In this document: positions 53,439-62,810 of the stretch, piece by piece
Numbering within the stretch: position 1 is the first letter of the stretch
Layout of the letters: the number at the start of each line of letters is the position of its first letter
From: Massilia sp. H6
GTDB taxonomy: Bacteria; Pseudomonadota; Gammaproteobacteria; Burkholderiales; Burkholderiaceae_D
Assembly (NCBI RefSeq): GCF_024802625.1
Contig: NZ_CP103371.1
Location: forward strand, 1,550,001-1,614,000
DNA: 64,000 bases
Direction of reading: 5' to 3'
Notes under the pieces: model-generated
Told to the model about the DNA's origin: nothing
What the model saw: the letters and a program-made list of their open reading frames with translations, nothing else
Databases searched by the model: none
Program-made: the position numbers and the translations under genes

Positions 53439-55430
53439 ATGAAATCTGCTGCCGTACCACGCAGCGCACCGGCCTTTACGCCGCGCGCGCTGGCTTGCGC
53501 CTTGTCGTATTGCTTTATCGTTGCCCCAGCTGCATCCCAAAACCAGCCGCACCAGGGCGCTGAACTGCCGGCGGTCGTCATCACCGGCGCGCGTTTCCCG
53601 GCGCCAGCGGCCGAGTCGCCGATCGGCGCCACCGTCATCAGCGCCGAGCAGATCCGCCGCGCCGGCGTGCTCGACGTCAACAGCGCGATCCGCAAGATCG
53701 GCGGCGTCTACGGCCGCCAGAGCCTGGACGGCTCGCCCGACTTCGGCCTGGACTTGCGCGGCTTCGGCGCCAACAGCGGCCAGAACCTGGTGATCCTGGT
53801 CGACGGCGTGCGCATGAACGAAAACGAGCTCTCCGGCGCTATCCTGGCCTCGATTCCGGTCGATACCGTCGAGCGCATCGAGATCACGCGCGGCGGCAGC
53901 AGCGTGCTCTATGGCGAAGGCGCCACCGGCGGCGTCATCAACGTGATCACCAAACGCGGCGCAGGCGCAGGTGCAGGTGCAGGCCAGGCCAGCGGCTACC
54001 ACGGCTCGCTGAGCCTGGAAAGAGGCCGTTTCGACCAGCACGACGCGCGCGCCAGGGTGGCCTACGGCCAGGGGCCGCTCTCGTTTGACCTGGCCGCGGC
54101 CCACCAGGGCACCGACAACTACCGCGCCAATAATGCGTTTCGCCAGAAGAGCATCAGTGGCGGCTTCCAGTGGGCGGCCGAAGGCACCCGGCTCGGCATG
54201 CGGCTCGACAGCGCGCGTCAGGACATGCGACTGCCCGGTTCGCTCACCGAGCAGCAGTTCATCGACAACCCGCGCCAGAGCCTGACCCCGAACGATCATG
54301 GTTCTACCGACATCGATCGCGTCACGGCGTTTGCCGAGCATCGGATCGGCAGCCTGGAGCTGGCCGCCGAGCTGGCTCATCGCGAGCGCGAGGTGCGCGC
54401 GGCGTATGGCTTGCTGTTCGAATCGGCTTACCGCTCGCGCCAGACCCAGTTCTCGCCGCGCCTGCGCCATAGCGCGCGCGTAGATGGCCTGCACAACGAA
54501 TTCGTCGCCGGCGTCGACCTGGTGCGCTGGCAACGCGATACCAGCTTCGGCTCGAGCGCGAGCCAGGACTCGAAAGCGCTCTACCTGCGCGACGAGCTGC
54601 GCTTTGCGCAGCTGAGCAATGCGCGCCTGGCAGTGGGCGCGCGCCACGAGCGCTTCGAGAAAGACGAAGCCAACGCCATGCTCGGCGTACCCGCCGGCGC
54701 GCAGTCGCAGAACGGCTGGAGCCTGGAAGGCAGCATCGATGTCGCGCCCAGCCTGACCCTGCACGCCAAGGCCGGCCGCAGCTACCGCATTCCCAACGCC
54801 GACGAAAACGGCTATCGCTCGAGTGGCGCGCTGCTCGATGTGCAGACGTCGCGCGACCTCGAGCTGGGCGTGCGCGCCGGCAGCGACGCGCGCAGCGTCA
54901 CGGCGCGAGTATTTCGCCACCGCCTGCACAACGAGATCTTCTTCGACCCGACCCTGTCCGGCGGCTGGGGCGCCAACACCAACCTCGACCCGACCCGCCG
55001 CCAGGGCGTCGAGCTCGAAGGCCAGCTGAGCCTGGGCCAGGCCTGGCGCTTGAGCGGGCAGTGGCAGCACGTCGAGGCGCAATTTACCGCTGGCCCGAAT
55101 GCCGGGCGCGAGATGGTGCTGGTGCCGAAGAACGTGGTGAGCACCCGGCTGGCATGGACGCCGGCTGCCCCCCATAGTGCCGAGCTCGGCGCGCAGTGGG
55201 TCGGCAGCCAGCGCTATGGCAACGACTTCACCAACACCTGCGGCGCCCGCATCCCGTCCTATGCCACCGTGGACGCGCGCTACGCCTACCGCGTGGGTGC
55301 CTGGGAAGCGGCCGTCAGCGGCCTGAACCTGGGTGACCGCCAGTACTACAGCAATGCTTTCGGCTGCCGCTCGGGCATCTACCCGAGCGATGGCCGCCAG
55401 CTCAAGCTGTCGCTGCGCTACCAGTTCTGA
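53439..55430 (+). CDS. btuB: TonB-dependent vitamin B12 receptor
   Basis: The 663-aa outer membrane receptor has a signal peptide, a TonB box (LPAVVITGAR), a plug domain (LDVNSAIRKIGGVYGRQSLDG; NLVILVDGVRMNENE; IEITRGGSSVLYGEGATGGVIN) and a 22-strand barrel that ends in the classic aromatic terminus RYQF. The cobalamin riboswitch upstream and btuF immediately after identify the substrate as cobalamin or a relative. Confidence 0.93.
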   Translation: MKSAAVPRSAPAFTPRALACALSYCFIVAPAASQNQPHQGAELPAVVITGARFPAPAAESPIGATVISAEQIRRAGVLDVNSAIRKIGGVYGRQSLDGSPDFGLDLRGFGANSGQNLVILVDGVRMNENELSGAILASIPVDTVERIEITRGGSSVLYGEGATGGVINVITKRGAGAGAGAGQASGYHGSLSLERGRFDQHDARARVAYGQGPLSFDLAAAHQGTDNYRANNAFRQKSISGGFQWAAEGTRLGMRLDSARQDMRLPGSLTEQQFIDNPRQSLTPNDHGSTDIDRVTAFAEHRIGSLELAAELAHREREVRAAYGLLFESAYRSRQTQFSPRLRHSARVDGLHNEFVAGVDLVRWQRDTSFGSSASQDSKALYLRDELRFAQLSNARLAVGARHERFEKDEANAMLGVPAGAQSQNGWSLEGSIDVAPSLTLHAKAGRSYRIPNADENGYRSSGALLDVQTSRDLELGVRAGSDARSVTARVFRHRLHNEIFFDPTLSGGWGANTNLDPTRRQGVELEGQLSLGQAWRLSGQWQHVEAQFTAGPNAGREMVLVPKNVVSTRLAWTPAAPHSAELGAQWVGSQRYGNDFTNTCGARIPSYATVDARYAYRVGAWEAAVSGLNLGDRQYYSNAFGCRSGIYPSDGRQLKLSLRYQF

Positions 55431-56329
55431 TGGGCACGCCGACACGCTGGCTGCGGGCCTGCCTGGTGGCGCTGCTGGCAGCCGGTGCGCCGGCCGGCGC
55501 CATGGCGGCGCTCAGCGTGGTGGACGACGCCGGCCGCCGCGTCACGCTGCCGGCACCGGCGCGGCGCATCATTTCGATGGCGCCGCACGCCACCGAACTG
55601 CTGTTCGCGGCCGGCGGCGGCGCGCGCGTGGTCGGCGCCATGAACTACAGCGACTACCCGGAAGCGGCCAGGGCGATCCCGCTGGTGGGCAGCAACAGCC
55701 AGATCGACATGGAGCGCGTGCTCAGCCTCAAGCCCGATCTGATCGTGGTCTGGCATACCGGAAACACGGCGCGCCAGATCGCCCAGCTCGAAACGCTAGG
55801 GGTGCCGATCTTTCATAGCGAGCCGCGCAAGCTGGCGCAGGTAGCCAGCAATATCGAACGGCTCGGGCAGTTACTTGGCACCACTGCGAGCGCGCAGGCC
55901 GCTGCTGGCGCCCTGCGCAAGAAGCTGGCCGGACTCGAGGCGCACTACGGCCAGCGTTCGCCCGTGACGGTGTTCTACCAGATCTGGGACCAGCCGCTGT
56001 TTACCCTCAACGACGCCCAGATCGCCAGCGACGCGATCCGCATTTGCGGGGGGCGCAACGTGTTCGGGGCGCTTGCCACCGTGGCGCCGCAAGTCGGCAT
56101 CGAGGCGGTATTGGCAGCCGACCCGGAAGCGATCCTGGCCGGCCAGCGCCACGACCCGGCCAATCCCGGGCTCAAGGTGTGGGCGCCGTACCCGGGCATG
56201 ACGGCGCGCAAGCGCGGCAACCTGCTCACCGTCGATAGCGAACTGCTGACGCGGCCCGGGCCCAGGACGGTGGAGGGGGCCGCGGCCTTGTGCGAGTTGC
56301 TCGAAGGGGTCAGGCAGCGCAGGCCATAG
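55430..56329 (+). CDS. btuF: Cobalamin-binding periplasmic protein BtuF
   Basis: The 299-aa product has a signal peptide and the class III substrate-binding fold: RRIISMAPHATELLFAAGGG, GAMNYSDYPEAARAIPLVG, LSLKPDLIVVW and IRICGGRNVFGALATVAPQVG. Its ATG shares one base with the btuB stop (TGATG). It would hand cobalamin to a BtuCD ABC transporter, which is not encoded next to it; transport partners must lie elsewhere. Confidence 0.88.
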   Translation: MGTPTRWLRACLVALLAAGAPAGAMAALSVVDDAGRRVTLPAPARRIISMAPHATELLFAAGGGARVVGAMNYSDYPEAARAIPLVGSNSQIDMERVLSLKPDLIVVWHTGNTARQIAQLETLGVPIFHSEPRKLAQVASNIERLGQLLGTTASAQAAAGALRKKLAGLEAHYGQRSPVTVFYQIWDQPLFTLNDAQIASDAIRICGGRNVFGALATVAPQVGIEAVLAADPEAILAGQRHDPANPGLKVWAPYPGMTARKRGNLLTVDSELLTRPGPRTVEGAAALCELLEGVRQRRP

Positions 56330-56505
56330 TAAGGCCAACAACCGGGGCGCGCCTGTGCGCGAACCCGGTTTTGCTCGCCCGCGGCCAATGCAACACAAGA
56401 CGTTACAACGGTAAGCAAATGCAAAAATGCCCCTCCCGCTGCAGGGAAAACGCAAAAAGATGGTAATCTCGCGGCGTTTGCTCAATCACTTGTGGAAGGA
56501 AATCT

Positions 56506-57168
56506 ATGCGTTCCCTGCGTTTTGCCCTCATCGCCGCCACCATGGTCGCCAGCACTGCCTTTGCCTCGCCGGCAGATCCGAAAAACGGCGTGGACTACCA
56601 GACCCTGAGCGCGCCACAGCCGGTCCAGGCCAAGGGCAAGAAGGTCGAAGTCATCGAGTTCTTCGCTTACCACTGCCCGGCTTGCAACATGGTCGAGCCC
56701 ATGCTCAACGGCTGGGTCAAGAAGCAGGGCGATAACATCGTCTTGCGCCGTATCCACTTGCCATTCCAGGGCCCCAACGATCCGGAAGCGCACCTGTTCC
56801 TGACGCTCGAAGCGATGGGCAAGCTCGAAGAGTTCCACCCGAAGGTGTTCCGTGCGATTCACATCGAGCGCAAGCGCCTGATGACCGATGACGCGATCAT
56901 CGACTGGGCCGTTAAGAGTGGTCTGGACAAAGCCAAGTTCATGGAAGCCTGGAATTCGTTTGGCGTGACCACCAAGCTGCGCCGTCTGGGCCAGCAGCAG
57001 GCCGCCTACAAGGTCAGCGGTACCCCGACCATCGTCATCGACGGCAAGTACGTGGTGTCGCCGGGCCAGGTTGCCGAAGCCAACAAGATCCAGGGCGTGG
57101 AAGCGACGATGCAGGCGACCGCCCAGGTGATGGACGCACTCGTGGCCAGGGCAGCCAAGACCAAATGA
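56506..57168 (+). CDS. dsbA: Thiol:disulfide interchange protein DsbA
   Basis: The 220-aa periplasmic oxidoreductase has a signal peptide (MRSLRFALIAATMVASTAFA), a thioredoxin fold with an inserted helical domain, the active site FFAYHCPACNMVEP (Cys57, Cys60) and the cis-Pro loop VSGTPTIVIDGKY. The dipeptide between the cysteines is Pro-Ala instead of the usual Pro-His. It introduces disulfides with DsbB. The next gene overlaps by 4 bp. Confidence 0.93.
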   Translation: MRSLRFALIAATMVASTAFASPADPKNGVDYQTLSAPQPVQAKGKKVEVIEFFAYHCPACNMVEPMLNGWVKKQGDNIVLRRIHLPFQGPNDPEAHLFLTLEAMGKLEEFHPKVFRAIHIERKRLMTDDAIIDWAVKSGLDKAKFMEAWNSFGVTTKLRRLGQQQAAYKVSGTPTIVIDGKYVVSPGQVAEANKIQGVEATMQATAQVMDALVARAAKTK

Positions 57169-57494
57169 GCAACGACGTCGAACGCGAAGTCCTCAGGATG
57201 TACCATGGGTCCCGGCCCAACGAGGACGACCTGTTTGAGACCAGCCAGGTGAACCACCTGGCGTGGTCGCTGGCCGCTTTCTTTGCGGGACTGGCGATCT
57301 GGCTCGCCATCGCCCTGGTGAACGCCGAGAACCAGCGCTACGCCCTGATGACCAACAAATGCCCCGATCCGCTGTTCAAGGGCGGCATCGACAAGGCCTG
57401 CCTGGTGACCGTGCGCGCGCGCGACCACTGGTGGGAACACCTGTGGTACGGCATCACCCACGTGCGCACCGTCCCCGAGACCAGCCAGCGCTAG
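57165..57494 (+). CDS. Hypothetical membrane protein coupled to dsbA
   Basis: The 109-aa product has one strong transmembrane helix (LAWSLAAFFAGLAIWLAIALV, ~32-52). A segment with two Cys (TNKCPDPLFKGGIDKACLVTV) follows that would lie in the periplasm, a possible DsbA substrate. ATGA overlap with dsbA shows cotranslation. The family is not recognised. Confidence 0.65.
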   Translation: MSNDVEREVLRMYHGSRPNEDDLFETSQVNHLAWSLAAFFAGLAIWLAIALVNAENQRYALMTNKCPDPLFKGGIDKACLVTVRARDHWWEHLWYGITHVRTVPETSQR

Positions 57495-57520
57495 CGCTAG
57501 GGCTGGCACGATTCTGTCGC

Positions 57521-58828
57521 TCAGCGTTTCAGGGGAAGGGTAATGACCATGCGCGCGCCGCCCAGTGGCGACGCGTGCGCGCTGACAGTGCCGCCGTGCA
57601 GCGCGATCGCCTTGCGCGCGATCGACAGGCCAAGACCGAAGCCGCCAGTGCTGCGGTCGCGGCTGCGGTCGAGCCGGTAGAACGGTTCGAACACCCGCTC
57701 TCGCTCGTCGGCGGGTATGCCCGGACCATCGTCGTCCACCATGATCTCGAGCGCCGTCGCGCTGCGCCTGGCCCTGAGCTCGACGCAGCTGGCGGCATAC
57801 TTCTGCGCGTTGCGCAGCAGGTTGCAGACCGCACGCGAGAGCAGGCGGCGGTCCATCTCGAGCTGGCCCAGGTCTTCGGCCAGTAGGCAGTGCAGCCGAT
57901 GGGACGCAGGCGGCAGCATGCCGGTGCAGTCGTGCAGCATCTGCGCCACTGGGGCCGGCGCGGCCTGCAGGGTGCGCGCGCTGTCGAGTTTGCTCATGTC
58001 GAGCAGTTCGTTGACCAGGGAATCGAGCTCGCGCAGGTCGCCTTCCATGGCGCCGATACGCCGGCTCAGCTCCGGATCGCGCGTGCGCGCATCGAGCAGT
58101 TCCAGCGCAAATTCGAGCCGTGCGATCGGGGTGCGCAGCTCGTGCGAGACCGAATGCAACAGACTTTTCTGCGCTTCGAGCAAAACTTCGATGCGGTCGG
58201 CCATGTGGTCGATGCGCTCGGCCAGCGGATAGACGGCTGCGGACGGTTTCATGCGCGCCCGTGCGCCGAGCTTGCCGCTGCCGAATTCGTCGGCCACGCG
58301 CGACAGCGCCTGCAGCCCCTGCCAATGCGAGCGCGACCATAGTGCGATCGGAACCAGCAGCGCGATCGCGACGATGATGTAACGTAGCGCCTCACGCTTG
58401 AGCGCCTGCCCGATGTCCACTGGCAGGTTACGCGCGCGCAGCACTTCTTCCTGGCTGCCGATATAGCGCTCGCCCAGCAGGTCCACCCGGCGAAACAGCG
58501 TGCGGCCGGCCGGATCGAGCACGATCTCGCCGCGTTCGAGCGCGCTGCGGCGGCTGCCGCCCATGCTAGAGCTCGCCTCGGCCAGGCTGACCAGGTCGTA
58601 GCGCACGTCGGACACCACCCGCACATTGTTCAGGCGCGTGAGCCATTGGTCGGCCGGCGCCTTGTCGATGTATTGTTCGAGCAAGAAGATCTGCGCCGCG
58701 GCCTGGCGCCGTGCGATGTCTTCGAGCGGGTCGCCGAACAGGCGGCTGAATGCGAAATAGATCACGAAGGTGGCCGCCGTGATCGACAGCATCACCAGTA
58801 CGAAGAAGCGAAAGAAAATCCGGTTCAC
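57521..58828 (-). CDS. Sensor histidine kinase, RstB-like
   Basis: The 435-aa kinase has two transmembrane helices (about 7-29 and 148-168), a periplasmic sensor of ~115 residues, HAMP, and a HisKA domain with His in HSVSHELRTPIARLEFALELLD. The ATPase domain shows LLSRAVCNLLRNAQKYA, DDDGPGIPADERERVFEPFYR and GGFGLGLSIARKAIALHGG. It most likely pairs with the response regulator at 60850-61533. That gene lies on the same strand 2 kb upstream, beyond two plus-strand genes. Confidence 0.92.
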   Translation of the reverse strand: MNRIFFRFFVLVMLSITAATFVIYFAFSRLFGDPLEDIARRQAAAQIFLLEQYIDKAPADQWLTRLNNVRVVSDVRYDLVSLAEASSSMGGSRRSALERGEIVLDPAGRTLFRRVDLLGERYIGSQEEVLRARNLPVDIGQALKREALRYIIVAIALLVPIALWSRSHWQGLQALSRVADEFGSGKLGARARMKPSAAVYPLAERIDHMADRIEVLLEAQKSLLHSVSHELRTPIARLEFALELLDARTRDPELSRRIGAMEGDLRELDSLVNELLDMSKLDSARTLQAAPAPVAQMLHDCTGMLPPASHRLHCLLAEDLGQLEMDRRLLSRAVCNLLRNAQKYAASCVELRARRSATALEIMVDDDGPGIPADERERVFEPFYRLDRSRDRSTGGFGLGLSIARKAIALHGGTVSAHASPLGGARMVITLPLKR

Positions 58829-59257
58829 CTACCCACCCTGCACCACTTGCGGTTACCAGATACTGCGTAATACATAGTTTCTCCTTCCGCGCATTGTATA
58901 GCAGCAAGCTACCTGGCGATACTTACAAATTGATGACAATTGGCCGACAGTCGGAGGGAGAATCGGCGGCGCCCGGTCTTTATGATAGGCAGCATCAGGT
59001 ATCAGGATGTATCTGGTTTTCCGTTTGCCCGCCTGATATGCAAGTGTCGGCGGGTTTTTTTCATTTCCAGGCAATGAAGCGCGACAAGAATTGGCTCGAC
59101 GCATTTAGCATCGTGCGCTCGATTGCGGCACCATCGCGCCGGCGCCAGCGCCAGGCGCTGGCCTTTCCAAGGGGATTGGACGTCTGATGCAACAATTCGT
59201 GAGAATTTGTCTTGCTCGACGTAAAATATGAGCACGCGAACTCCCGGTTGTCACGAC
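58829..59257 (+). other. Intergenic region with terminator-like hairpin (possible small RNA)
   Basis: Within these 429 bp, CCCGCC (59029-59034) pairs with GGCGGG (59050-59055) and is followed by seven T. This is a plus-strand terminator with no gene before it. A short RNA from about 58970 could end here. The rest contains the promoters of the kinase gene (minus) and the mipA-like gene (plus). No coding frame is convincing. Confidence 0.45.
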
Positions 59258-60109
59258 ATGAACAAGCTATGCGCCCTGGCCCTGGCCCTGGCCGTCTCGA
59301 GCAGCGCTGCCTGCGCGCAGACGCCGGCCACCAACCCGATGCCTGACGGCAGCCGCGACATGTACGCGGGGCTGGGCCTGGCGTCGGCGCCCCGCTACGA
59401 TGGGGCGGCCAGCAACAAGACGGGCGCGCTGCCGGTGCTGCAGGTCCAGTGGAGCAATGGCGCCTTTATTTCCGGCATGGGGGCCGGCATCCATTGGTCG
59501 GACAACCCGGCCATCGAATACGGCCCGCTGGCCGCGCTCCATCCAGGCCGTTCGCCGTCCGGCACGGGCGCGAGCATTGGCGGGGCGCAGGACAGCCTGG
59601 CAAGCCAGGTGAGCGCCCGGGCCAGCCTGGCCAATCCCAACCGCCTGCACGGCATGGACGAGATCAAGCCGCGTCTCGAGGCGGGGGGCTTTCTCAACTA
59701 TTATCTGGCGCCGGCCTGGCGCCTGACCGGCAGCATCCTGGCCGGGGCCGGCAACGACAGCGACGGTATGCGTGCCCAGTTGGGCATCCAGCGCCTGGCG
59801 CTGCAGGTCGCGCCGCATCATACGGTCGCGTTGTCGGCCGGCGCCAGCTTGGTCAATAGCGCCTACAACCGGGCCTATTTCGGCGTTGGCGCGCAAGAGT
59901 CTTTCGCCAGCGGCCACCCCGACTACCGTCCCCGCGGCGGCCTGAAAGACGTCTACCTGGGCGCGCGCTGGAACTGGGCACTGTCGCCCGCCTGGATCGT
60001 GACTTCTACCGTGCAGGCGACCCAGCTGCTGGGCGACGCACGCCGCAGCCCGCTCGTCGGGCAGCCTGTTGGCGCGACGCTAACGGCCGCGCTGGCTTAC
60101 CGGTTCTGA
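59258..60109 (+). CDS. MipA/OmpV family outer membrane protein
   Basis: The 283-aa product has a signal peptide (MNKLCALALALAVSSSAACA) and the MipA/OmpV pattern: DMYAGLGLASAPRYDGA near the N-terminus, FISGMGAGIHWSDNP, a middle barrel part, and the C-terminal ALAYRF. The family is described as a murein-machine scaffold or an outer-membrane protein induced by two-component systems. ATG 59258 gives the signal peptide. It forms an operon with the next gene (2-bp gap). Confidence 0.88.
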   Translation: MNKLCALALALAVSSSAACAQTPATNPMPDGSRDMYAGLGLASAPRYDGAASNKTGALPVLQVQWSNGAFISGMGAGIHWSDNPAIEYGPLAALHPGRSPSGTGASIGGAQDSLASQVSARASLANPNRLHGMDEIKPRLEAGGFLNYYLAPAWRLTGSILAGAGNDSDGMRAQLGIQRLALQVAPHHTVALSAGASLVNSAYNRAYFGVGAQESFASGHPDYRPRGGLKDVYLGARWNWALSPAWIVTSTVQATQLLGDARRSPLVGQPVGATLTAALAYRF

Positions 60110-60111
60110 GC

Positions 60112-60807
60112 ATGCGCCTGACCCACGCCACCGCCTGCGTTTGTCTGCTGTCCACGGCCGGCCTGGCCGCGGCGCAGGTGCAACCGTACGCGCCGGAGTG
60201 GGCCAGCTACCGCGATGCCTACCGCGCCATGGTGGTGTTCGAAAAATACGGCGGCGCCAAGAATCTGCTGCAGAACCACCTGCAGCTGGTGCCGCGCGCC
60301 AAGGGCGTGCTGGCCGATGGCATCCAGCTGGCGCTAACCGGCAAGACCGTGCGTACCAGCCTGACGCTCGATGCGCTGGGGCGCACCGTGCTGCCGCTGG
60401 TGAAGGCGGCCTATGACGAGAACGCCGTGCTGGCGCCGAACCGCAGGCTGGGCGGCTTTACCCTACGCGCGCGGGTATCGATCGCTACGCAGCCGGACAA
60501 TACCTATGAAACGGCAGACCTGCGCAGCGCCTGCGAGCAGGCGCTGGCCTATGCGCGCCATGTCGATGCGAGCGCGCGTTCGCAGCGTTGCGAGGGGGTG
60601 CGCATGGTGTTCGCCAAGCACAGTGGCGACATTTCGGTCAGGCTGCGCGGCGCAGACGGCGAACAGCCCTTGCAACTGGTGGCCGGCCCGGCTTTTGCGG
60701 GCGACGCCGTTGCCGATCTGCCGGGCGCCACCTACCGTTTCAGCGGCGAGAGCGCCCAGCTCGTGACATATGGCGCGCCGCTGGCGATCGTGCCCCTGTT
60801 CGAATAG
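60112..60807 (+). CDS. Hypothetical periplasmic protein downstream of mipA-like gene
   Basis: The 231-aa product has a signal peptide (MRLTHATACVCLLSTAGLAAA) and two Cys in the mature part (DLRSACEQALAYA, SQRCEGVRMVF) that could form a disulfide. I do not recognise the family. Position between the response regulator and kinase genes, in an operon with the mipA-like gene, suggests it is a target or sensor partner of that system. Confidence 0.7.
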   Translation: MRLTHATACVCLLSTAGLAAAQVQPYAPEWASYRDAYRAMVVFEKYGGAKNLLQNHLQLVPRAKGVLADGIQLALTGKTVRTSLTLDALGRTVLPLVKAAYDENAVLAPNRRLGGFTLRARVSIATQPDNTYETADLRSACEQALAYARHVDASARSQRCEGVRMVFAKHSGDISVRLRGADGEQPLQLVAGPAFAGDAVADLPGATYRFSGESAQLVTYGAPLAIVPLFE

Positions 60808-60849
60808 GGGGGGGGCTCAAGCGGCGCCGCAGATCGCAGGCAGCACAGG

Positions 60850-61533
60850 CTAGTTCCACGCCGACGGCGAGAACAGATACCCTTCGCCCCATACTGTCTT
60901 GATCTTTTCTGAATCGGCATCGTCGAACTTGCGGCGCAGTTTCGAGATGCAGTTGTCGATGCTGCGGTCCAGTCCATCGAATTCGATCCCGCGCATCTTC
61001 TTGAGCAGTTCGTCGCGCGAGAGCACGCGGCCGGCCGCCTCGGCCAGCACCAGCAGCAGCTTGTATTCGGTATTGGAGAGCACGCAGACCTCGTCGCGCC
61101 AGAGCACGCTGCGGTCGGTCGTGACGATGCGCAGCGCGCCGAACTGCAGCACGCTCGCGTCCGCGCTCCTGGCCTGGGTGCGCCGCATCAGCGCGCGCAG
61201 GCGTGCCAGCAGCACCCGCGGCTGCACCGGCTTGTTGACGAAATCGTCGGCACCCTGTTCCAGGCCGGATACCTCGTCGTAGGAATCCTCGCGCGCGGTC
61301 AGGATCAGGATCGGCACTTCCGAGACCTCGCGAATCTGGCGGCACACCACCATGCCGTCCAGGCCCGGCAGCATCAGGTCGAGCACCACCACGTCTGGCG
61401 CCAGCGCCTTGAAGCGCTCCAGCGCGGTATCGCCGCGCGTGACCAGGTCGACTGCGAATTCGTAGCCGGACAGGTATTCCATGACGAGCTCGGCCAGCCG
61501 CGCGTCGTCTTCCACCAGCATCACTCGGTACAT
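60850..61533 (-). CDS. OmpR-family response regulator, RstA-like
   Basis: The 227-aa regulator has a receiver domain (MYRVMLVEDDARLAELV, phospho-acceptor Asp52 in VVLDLMLPGLDG, Lys in DDFVNKPV) and a C-terminal winged helix (LRIVTTDRSVLWRDEVCVLS ... RSIDNCISKLRRKFDD). Receiver wording resembles RstA. The cognate kinase is probably the one at 57521-58828. It likely controls the mipA-like operon between them. Confidence 0.92.
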   Translation of the reverse strand: MYRVMLVEDDARLAELVMEYLSGYEFAVDLVTRGDTALERFKALAPDVVVLDLMLPGLDGMVVCRQIREVSEVPILILTAREDSYDEVSGLEQGADDFVNKPVQPRVLLARLRALMRRTQARSADASVLQFGALRIVTTDRSVLWRDEVCVLSNTEYKLLLVLAEAAGRVLSRDELLKKMRGIEFDGLDRSIDNCISKLRRKFDDADSEKIKTVWGEGYLFSPSAWN

Positions 61534-61639
61534 GCGTATGTTCTCCTTGGCCCAGGATTGTATAAGACCGTGTGGCTAAAAACACAGTCCCTACAAAGCG
61601 CAGACATTTGCATACAACTTGCTGACACCAGCCGGCAGG

Positions 61640-62713
61640 CTAGCGCGCGGCCGCAAGATGGGTGCTGATCGCGATACCGACTTCGGTGGTGCTGGCCGCG
61701 CCGCCCATGTCTGGTGTGCGCGGGCCGCTCACCAGGCAGTGCTCCACCGCCGCCATCACGGCGTCGTGCGCGTCGGTATGGCCGAGAAATTCCAGCATCA
61801 TCGCCCCCGACCAGATCATTGCGATCGGGTTGGCAATGTTCTTGCCATAGATGTCGGGCGCCGAGCCGTGCACCGGTTCGAACAGCGATGGAAAGTTACG
61901 CTCGGGATTGAGGTTGGCCGACGGCGCGATCCCGATCGTGCCAGCACAGGCCGGGCCCAGGTCGGACAAGATATCGCCGAACAGGTTCGAGGCCACCACT
62001 ACGTCGAAGCGCTCGGGCGAGAGTACGAAACGCGCCGCCAGGATATCGACGTGGTATTTGTCCCAGTGCACCTCGGGGTAGGCCGTGCCGACAGCGGCCA
62101 CGCGCTCGTCCCAGTAGGGCATCGAGATCGCGATGCCGTTCGATTTGGTGGCCGCCGTCAGGTGCTTCTTGGGGCGGCGCTGGGCCAGCTCGAATGCATA
62201 TTTCAAGATGCGGTCGGTGCCGTGGCGGGTGAAGATCGCTTCTTGCAGCACCAGTTCACGCTCGGTGCCTTCGAACATGCGTCCGCCCACCGCCGAGTAT
62301 TCGCCCTCGGTGTTCTCGCGCACCACATAGAAGTCGATGTCGCCCGGTTTTTTCCCGGCGAGCGGGCAGGGCACGCCCGGCATCAGGCGCACCGGGCGCA
62401 GGTTGACGTATTGGTCGAACTCGCGCCGGAATTTCAGCAGCGAGCCCCACAGCGAGATGTGGTCGGGTACGGTGTCGGGCCAGCCGACGGCGCCGAAAAA
62501 GATGGCTTCGCAATCGGCCAGTTGCGCCTTCCAGTCGTCCGGCATCATTGTGCCGTGGCGGGCGTAATAGTCGCAGCTGGCCCATTCGAATCGGCGCCAT
62601 TCGAACTCGATGCCGAAGCGTTCGGCTACCGCCTCGAGCGCGCGCAGGCCTTCGGGCATGACTTCCTTGCCGATGCCGTCGCCGGCGATCACCGCAATCT
62701 TGTGCTTTTTCAT
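61640..62713 (-). CDS. dmlA: Tartrate dehydrogenase / D-malate dehydrogenase (decarboxylating)
   Basis: The 357-aa beta-decarboxylating dehydrogenase begins MKKHKIAVIAGDGIGKEVMPEGL and contains FFGAVGWPDTVPDHISLWGSLLKFRREFDQYVNLRP, cited here in pieces, with Arg residues for substrate binding. FEPVHGSAPDIYGKNIANPIAM is the NAD loop. It is of the TtuC/DmlA type rather than LeuB or Icd. It is divergent from a LysR regulator, as in E. coli dmlA-dmlR. Confidence 0.92.
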   Translation of the reverse strand: MKKHKIAVIAGDGIGKEVMPEGLRALEAVAERFGIEFEWRRFEWASCDYYARHGTMMPDDWKAQLADCEAIFFGAVGWPDTVPDHISLWGSLLKFRREFDQYVNLRPVRLMPGVPCPLAGKKPGDIDFYVVRENTEGEYSAVGGRMFEGTERELVLQEAIFTRHGTDRILKYAFELAQRRPKKHLTAATKSNGIAISMPYWDERVAAVGTAYPEVHWDKYHVDILAARFVLSPERFDVVVASNLFGDILSDLGPACAGTIGIAPSANLNPERNFPSLFEPVHGSAPDIYGKNIANPIAMIWSGAMMLEFLGHTDAHDAVMAAVEHCLVSGPRTPDMGGAASTTEVGIAISTHLAAAR

Positions 62714-62810
62714 ACATGGCTCCTGGTGCTGTGGATGGGGTCGGAATCAGCATAACAAGAATACGACGCGTTTATAATCGCTTGCAATGTAATCGGATAA
62801 GACACGAATC

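Noticed and set aside
58894..59187. 97-aa plus-strand frame between kinase and mipA-like gene
   Set aside because: No ribosome site; it crosses a terminator hairpin with a T run and has an implausible composition.
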